This document shows, piece by piece, positions 59,749 through 64,000 of a stretch of 64,000 bases of DNA. Source of the DNA: JANNOG01 sp050329415 (GTDB lineage Bacteria; Actinomycetota; Actinomycetes; Actinomycetales; JBBAYJ01); assembly GCA_050329415.1 (NCBI GenBank), contig JBHJOS010000046.1, forward strand, positions 10,335 through 74,334. The letters run 5' to 3'. How positions within the stretch are numbered: the first letter of the stretch is position 1; each line of letters opens with the position of its first letter. The notes under the pieces are model-generated. The model made no database searches. It was not told where the DNA came from and saw nothing but the letters and a program-made list of their open reading frames with translations. The position numbers and the translations under genes are program-made.

Positions 59749-59822
59749 TGCCCCCGGCGGGACTCGAACCCGCACTGCTGCGCTTTTAAGGCGCCTGCCT
59801 CTGCCGGTTGGGCTACGGGGGC
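59749..59822 (-). tRNA. tRNA with anticodon UAA and short variable loop
   Basis: A 74-nt cloverleaf. The acceptor stem GCCCCCG/CGGGGGC is perfect; the D-arm is GCCC-AACCGGCAG-AGGC; the anticodon stem is GGCGC/GCGCA with a G-A mismatch at the top; the loop is CTTAAAA (anticodon UAA); the variable loop is GCAGT (5 nt); the T-arm is GCGGG-TTCGAGT-CCCGC; the discriminator is A. CCA is not encoded. UAA normally means leucine, but tRNA-Leu has a long variable arm, which this lacks. A TACGCT box (59843-59838) sits about 15 bases upstream. Confidence 0.85.
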
Positions 59823-59866
59823 CGGCGGGCCGCGACCAGCGTAGGCGCCGGTCGCGGACGAGGGCC

Positions 59867-60625
59867 TCACGCGGAGGCGAGGGCGACCGCCCGGCGGAAC
59901 ACCTCGTCGAGCATGGCCTCGGTGAGCCGGCCGGTGAAGGTGTTCTGCTGGCTCACGTGGTAACAGCCGATGAGAGCGAGGTCGTGCCCGAGCGCCCCCG
60001 CCACCAGCCGCACCTCGGCACCGTGCCCGAACGGCGGCCGGGGGCACGGCACCTGCCAGCCCAGCCGGGCGAGGCTGCGAAGCCCGGCGTCCCAGGCGAA
60101 GCCGCCGAGGGCCACCACGCACCGCAGCGTCGGGGCGAGTGCCGCGACCTCGAGGTCGAGCCACCGCCCGCAGGCCTCTCGCTCCGCGGGGGTGGGGCGG
60201 TTGGCGGGCGGGGCGCACCGCACGGCCACCGTCACCCTGCACCCGGGCAGTCGCAGGCCGTCGTCGACGCGTTCGCTGGTCGGCTGGTTCGCCAGGCCGG
60301 CGCGGTGCAGCGCCGCGAACAGCCAGTCACCGGACCGGTCACCGGTGAAGACGCGGCCGGTTCGGTTGCCGCCGTGGGCAGCGGGGGCCAGGCCGAGGAC
60401 GACCACGGGGGCCTGCGGATCGCCGAAGCCGGGCACGGGCCGGCCCCAGTAGTCCTCGCCGGCGTAGGCACGCCGTTTGACCACCGCGACCTCTTCGCGC
60501 CAGGCGACCAGGCGGGGGCAGGCGCGGCACTCGACGACGGCGGCATCGACGGCTGCCAGGTCGCGCGCGGCCAGGTCGCGCCCGGCCTCGATCGCGGCCG
60601 CCGCGTCAGGCCCTCCCTCGGTCAC
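59867..60625 (-). CDS. Uracil-DNA glycosylase, family 5 (UdgB type)
   Basis: A 252-residue glycosylase excising uracil or related bases from DNA. CRACPRLVAW holds two of the Fe-S cysteines. The family 5 active-site signature GLAPAAHGGNRTGRVFTGD lacks the water-activating Asp of family 1, as is normal for UdgB. HVSQQNTFTGRLT is the second signature. The GTG overlaps the upstream ppx stop by four bases. Coupling of a repair enzyme to Ppx is common in this phylum. Confidence 0.92.
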   Translation of the reverse strand: MTEGGPDAAAAIEAGRDLAARDLAAVDAAVVECRACPRLVAWREEVAVVKRRAYAGEDYWGRPVPGFGDPQAPVVVLGLAPAAHGGNRTGRVFTGDRSGDWLFAALHRAGLANQPTSERVDDGLRLPGCRVTVAVRCAPPANRPTPAEREACGRWLDLEVAALAPTLRCVVALGGFAWDAGLRSLARLGWQVPCPRPPFGHGAEVRLVAGALGHDLALIGCYHVSQQNTFTGRLTEAMLDEVFRRAVALASA

Positions 60626-61611
60626 GCGGGCAGGGCCGCGTCCGGCACCAGGGACAGGGCGATGCCGTCCAGGATGTCGTGCTCGCTCGCCACGACGTTC
60701 GTGATGCCGGACGCTGCGGCCACCCGTTCGATCACCGCCGCCCAGACGAGCGCCCCCGCCCCGATCACGTCGACACGCCCCGGGTGCATGAACGGCCAGG
60801 CCGCCCGCTCGGCCCGCGGCGTCGCCAGCACCCGCCGGCAGACCCCGAGCACGGCGTCGGCGGGACGGACGCTGCCGTGGATGGCCACCGGATCGTAGGC
60901 GGGCAGGTCGAGGACGGCGGCGGCGATCGTCGTCACCGTGCCCGCGACTCCCACCAGGGTGCGGATCCGGTCCAGTGGAACCACCGCCGCGACCCGGTCC
61001 AGAGCCGCGTCGACGTCCCGGCGGGCGGCTGCCATCTGTTCGGCGGTCGGCGGGTCGCCGGCCAGGTGGCGCTCGAACAGGCGCACGCAGCCGACGTCGA
61101 CGGACAGGGCCGCCTCGACCGACGCCGTCCCGACGACGACCTCGGTCGACCCCCCGCCGATGTCGACGACACCGAAGGGGCCGGGCAGGTACGCCGGCAG
61201 CGCCGCGGTCGCTCCGGCGAAGGACAGCGCAGCCTCGGCAGCGCCCGACACCACCTCCGGCTCGACCCCGAGGCGGTCGTGAACGCCGGCGACGAAGTCG
61301 GACGCGTTCGCGGCGTCCCGGGTGGCAGACGTGGCGACGAAGCGCACCGCCTGCACCCCGGCCGCCCTCATCACCTCGGCGTAGCGGTCCACCGCGGCGA
61401 ACGTCCGCTGCATCGCCACCGGGTCGAGCCGCCCGGTCGCATCGACGCCCTGCCCGAGGCGGACCACCTCCATCCGCCGATCCACGTCGCGCTGGTGGAC
61501 GGCGCCACCGGGAGGCCCGTCGACACCCCCGCCGCATGGATCCCGGTCGACGTCGGCGACGAGCAGGCGGATCGAGTTGGTCCCGCAGTCGATGGCGGCG
61601 ACGCGCGGCAT
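60622..61611 (-). CDS. ppx: Ppx/GppA-family phosphatase
   Basis: A 329-residue member of the ASKHA-fold Ppx/GppA family. It has phosphate-1 motif AIDCGTNSIRLLVAD, FVATSATRDAAN, the phosphate-2 motif VVDIGGGSTEVVVG, and GVAGTVTTIAA. It hydrolyses polyphosphate or pppGpp. This is of interest because a RelA-like domain protein is encoded 9 kb away, but they are not linked in an operon. Confidence 0.92.
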   Translation of the reverse strand: MPRVAAIDCGTNSIRLLVADVDRDPCGGGVDGPPGGAVHQRDVDRRMEVVRLGQGVDATGRLDPVAMQRTFAAVDRYAEVMRAAGVQAVRFVATSATRDAANASDFVAGVHDRLGVEPEVVSGAAEAALSFAGATAALPAYLPGPFGVVDIGGGSTEVVVGTASVEAALSVDVGCVRLFERHLAGDPPTAEQMAAARRDVDAALDRVAAVVPLDRIRTLVGVAGTVTTIAAAVLDLPAYDPVAIHGSVRPADAVLGVCRRVLATPRAERAAWPFMHPGRVDVIGAGALVWAAVIERVAAASGITNVVASEHDILDGIALSLVPDAALPA

Positions 61612-61637
61612 GGTCGACAGGGTGCCAGGCTGGGTGG

Positions 61638-63131
61638 GTGCTCGTGCTCCAGGGTCGGTCCCGCACGCCCACCGCGACAGTCGTGGGGTCCGGGCCGAAC
61701 GGCCTGGCCGCCGCGGTCGTCCTGGCCAGGGCAGGGTGGCGGGTCACCGTGCTGGAGGGGGCGGCGACCTGGGGCGGCGGGCTGCGGACCCTGCCGCTGA
61801 TCGAGGACGGCACGGTCCACGACGTCTGCTCGGCGACGCATCCGCTGGCGGTCTCGTCGCGGTTCTTCCGGGAGTGGGGCCTGGAGTCGCGGGTCGAGAT
61901 GGTCCACCCGGCAACGCCGTTCGCCCACGCCCTGGACGGCGGGCGGTTCGCCGTCGCCCGGTCGGGCCTCGAGGCGACCGCCGTTCGCCTGGCGGAGCGC
62001 TCACCGGCGGACGCCCGGGCGTACCTGTCCCTGCTGGCCCCGCTGGCCGACCGGGTCGACCAGATGAGCGAGCTGTTCACCTCGCGGCTGCGGGGACTGC
62101 CGCCCCGGGCGGACACCGCCGCGCTGGTGGCGGCCCTGGCGCCGCGGGTCCTGGCGCGGATGCCTGGCCTCGCCTCGCGGTTCACCGGCGCCGAAGGCCC
62201 GGCGCTGCTGGCCGGCAACGCCGCCCACGCAGTGCGCCCCCTGGGTGGCCTGGCGCCCGCCGCGGTCGCCTTGCTGCTCACGGCGACCGCCCATGGCCGG
62301 GGGTGGCCGGTGCCGCGCGGCGGCAGCGGGGCCATCGCCGCCGCGCTCGTGGCGGACCTGCAGGCCCACGCCGGCGAGGTCCGCACCGGGCAGTGGGTGC
62401 GGGACCCCGCGGACCTGCCGCCGTCGGACGCGGTGCTGCTCGACCTCGACCCGCGTCAGGTGGTGCACCTGGTCGGGCACCGGATGGGGGGTGCGGCCGG
62501 GCGCTGGTACCGGTCCTGGGCCCGCCGGTACCGGTTCGGCCCCGGGGCGTGCACCGTCCACTACGTCACGACCGGGCCGATCCCGTGGTTGGACCCCGAG
62601 GCGCGCACCGCCGGCACCGTCCACGTCGGCGGCCCGCTCGCCGAGGTCGCCCACGCCGAGGCCACGGTGGCCGCCGGCCGCCACGCGCGCGCCCCGTTCA
62701 CACTCGTGGGGCAGCCGACGGTCGCCGACCCCACCCGCTCGCGCCGCGGGCACCACGTCGTGTGGGCGTACTGCCACGTGCCCCACGGGTCCCCGGTCGA
62801 CGCCTCGCCGGCCGTGACGGCGCAGATCGAGCGGTTCGCGCCCGGGTTCCGCGACACGGTGGTCGGCACCCACGTCCGGACGGCCGCCGGGCTGGCCGAG
62901 GAGAACCCGGTCCACGTCGGCGGCGACATCGCGGTGGGTGCCTCGTCCGTCCTCGGCATCGCCCTGCGGCCGGTCCCCCGGTGGGACGCCTACCGCACGC
63001 CGGCCCCCGGGGTGTACGTGTGTTCCTCGGCCACGCCACCCGGGCCGGGGGTGCACGGCATGGGCGGCTACTGGGCGGCCCGGGCCGTGCTGGCGGACGC
63101 CGGCACCCCGAGCGGGTCGCTCGCCCCCTGA
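61638..63131 (+). CDS. FAD-dependent oxidoreductase, phytoene-desaturase-like
   Basis: A 497-residue flavoprotein with an N-terminal dinucleotide-binding motif VVGSGPNGLAAAVVLARAGWRVTVLE and a C-terminal FAD motif (PPGPGVHGMGGYWAARAVL). It resembles the NAD(P)/FAD-dependent amine-oxidase/CrtI-like family of actinobacteria. The substrate is unknown and no carotenoid genes are nearby. GTG 61638 follows a CAGGCT box by six bases; the spacer to the divergent ppx is only 26 bases. Confidence 0.87.
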   Translation: MLVLQGRSRTPTATVVGSGPNGLAAAVVLARAGWRVTVLEGAATWGGGLRTLPLIEDGTVHDVCSATHPLAVSSRFFREWGLESRVEMVHPATPFAHALDGGRFAVARSGLEATAVRLAERSPADARAYLSLLAPLADRVDQMSELFTSRLRGLPPRADTAALVAALAPRVLARMPGLASRFTGAEGPALLAGNAAHAVRPLGGLAPAAVALLLTATAHGRGWPVPRGGSGAIAAALVADLQAHAGEVRTGQWVRDPADLPPSDAVLLDLDPRQVVHLVGHRMGGAAGRWYRSWARRYRFGPGACTVHYVTTGPIPWLDPEARTAGTVHVGGPLAEVAHAEATVAAGRHARAPFTLVGQPTVADPTRSRRGHHVVWAYCHVPHGSPVDASPAVTAQIERFAPGFRDTVVGTHVRTAAGLAEENPVHVGGDIAVGASSVLGIALRPVPRWDAYRTPAPGVYVCSSATPPGPGVHGMGGYWAARAVLADAGTPSGSLAP

Positions 63132-63247
63132 CCGACCCGAGCCGCCGACAGGGCCAGATCGGGACCGAAGCCCCTGGTGAGGGTTGGTTTCGCGGAGGAC
63201 CATGGAGTGCGTGGGGCCTTGGGGAACCCCACGAGGAGGCGATGATC

Positions 63248-63997
63248 ATGAACTCGTTCCCCGGCCTGAGGACCATCCCGAGCGGTCGGCGGCGACGGGT
63301 GCGCCGTGTCCTGGCCGCAGCGGCGGTGACGGCGTTCGCCGTCACGGTCGGCTGCGGCGGAACGGACGACGCGGGCACCGACCCGACCACCGGCGAGCCG
63401 GCGGCGACGGTCACCCGGACCACGACCGTGACCGCGACGACCACGACGACCGGGGCCGACCCGACCACCGTCACGGTGACCGCAGACCCCGGCACCACCG
63501 GCACGGTCGCCGGCGCACGTCCCACCGTGGCGGATCTCGAACGGGACCTGATCGCGCAGATCGAGTCGCGGTTCCCCTACTTGGGCCCGGGTGAGCTCAA
63601 CTGCGAGGCCACCGGCGTGCTCGCGGACTGGCAGCCGGTGTGGTGCACGTTCCTGCCGGACGCCCCGTTCGAGTTCGGGGCCCTCCACGTGTCGATGCTC
63701 GACGGCGGCCGCTACGGCTGGGCCAACGGCGAATGCTGCGACGGCGAACCGTGGGCGGACGACTACCCCAGCGGCATGTACTGCCGCGACCTCCGGATGC
63801 CGCCTCCCGACACCGGCATGCCACGCCCGGAGAGCTACCACCTGAACTACGGGCTGGTCGTGTACTACTGGCTGACCGAGGGACGACCCGACCGGATGGA
63901 CGCCGACCACGACGGCATCCCCTGCGAGACCGTCTACCCGGCTGACGAGGTGACGGCGTTCTGGGACTCCGTGCGAGTCCTCGACGCCACGGGGTGA
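63248..63997 (+). CDS. Lipoprotein with excalibur-like calcium-binding motif
   Basis: A 249-residue lipoprotein (lipobox VTVGC near residue 33) with a Thr-rich linker (about 55-85) and a Cys-containing extracytoplasmic domain (WCTFLP, ECCDGE, YCRDL, GIPCE). RMDADHDGIPCETVY near the C-terminus matches the DxDxDGxxCE excalibur calcium-binding motif. ATG 63248 has AGGAGG eight bases upstream; ATG 63242 is too close to it. Function unknown. The gene ends three bases before the window edge. Confidence 0.82.
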   Translation: MNSFPGLRTIPSGRRRRVRRVLAAAAVTAFAVTVGCGGTDDAGTDPTTGEPAATVTRTTTVTATTTTTGADPTTVTVTADPGTTGTVAGARPTVADLERDLIAQIESRFPYLGPGELNCEATGVLADWQPVWCTFLPDAPFEFGALHVSMLDGGRYGWANGECCDGEPWADDYPSGMYCRDLRMPPPDTGMPRPESYHLNYGLVVYYWLTEGRPDRMDADHDGIPCETVYPADEVTAFWDSVRVLDATG

Positions 63998-64000
63998 CCG

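Overview
The window is chromosomal DNA of a very high-GC actinomycete. The evidence is the strong G/C bias at third codon positions, the many GTG starts, GTGA/ATGA translational coupling, many putative leaderless promoters (a TANNNT-like box 6-8 nt before the start codon), and families such as DUF3017, DUF3817, a class F sortase, conservon-type GTPase/roadblock proteins and the actinobacterial sulfur leader peptide. Gene order around sucCD-purN-purH-DUF3017-mdh is typical of Actinomycetota. I cannot name the genus.

Layout. 0-5.6 kb: a secreted metallopeptidase, then an unusual sensory block: an MglA-like GTPase and roadblock protein converging on an operon of roadblock, protoglobin and a frameshifted V4R protein, followed by an OmpA-like protein and a coiled-coil membrane protein. 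5.6-10.8 kb: phosphate scavenging, with PhoX phosphatase and a secreted ExeM/NucH nuclease, each preceded by a PHO-box-like direct repeat and separated by a 21-bp-stem terminator. 10.8-16.1 kb: a DUF234-type ATPase and a sulfonate-type ABC transporter headed by a 22-residue leader peptide and repeated hairpins that look like an attenuator. 15.5-23.5 kb: a 1,945-residue amylase-pullulanase fusion flanked by two paralogous MarR-like regulators and a decayed surface-protein gene. 23.5-25.1 kb: an orphan chemoreceptor.

25.2-42 kb is mostly core metabolism. glyA-folD sits behind a ZTP riboswitch. Upstream are four 24-bp palindromes, an OsmC protein and a VapBC-like pair. Then come purU, mdh, DUF3017, purH-purN, DUF6350, sucC-sucD, a B12-binding protein, PcrA helicase and a PIG-L deacetylase. 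Folate one-carbon and purine genes (glyA, folD, purU, purH, purN, later guaA) are strikingly grouped.

42-50.5 kb: a CAP-domain protein, CcdA plus a TlpA-like thioredoxin, a double Nudix protein, SURF1, guaA and a sortase. 50.5-52.3 kb: a WXG100-like protein whose C-terminus carries the RelA/SpoT alarmone-synthetase signature residues, with a small downstream gene. This is the best candidate for an undescribed toxin/immunity system. 52.5-64 kb: PHP hydrolase and cystathionine beta-synthase, MBL and SGNH hydrolases, a Bax-inhibitor-like membrane protein, an orphan AbiEi-like gene beside a truncated SDR gene and a class-I-shaped tRNA with anticodon UAA, then family-5 uracil-DNA glycosylase, Ppx/GppA phosphatase, an FAD oxidoreductase and an excalibur-like lipoprotein.
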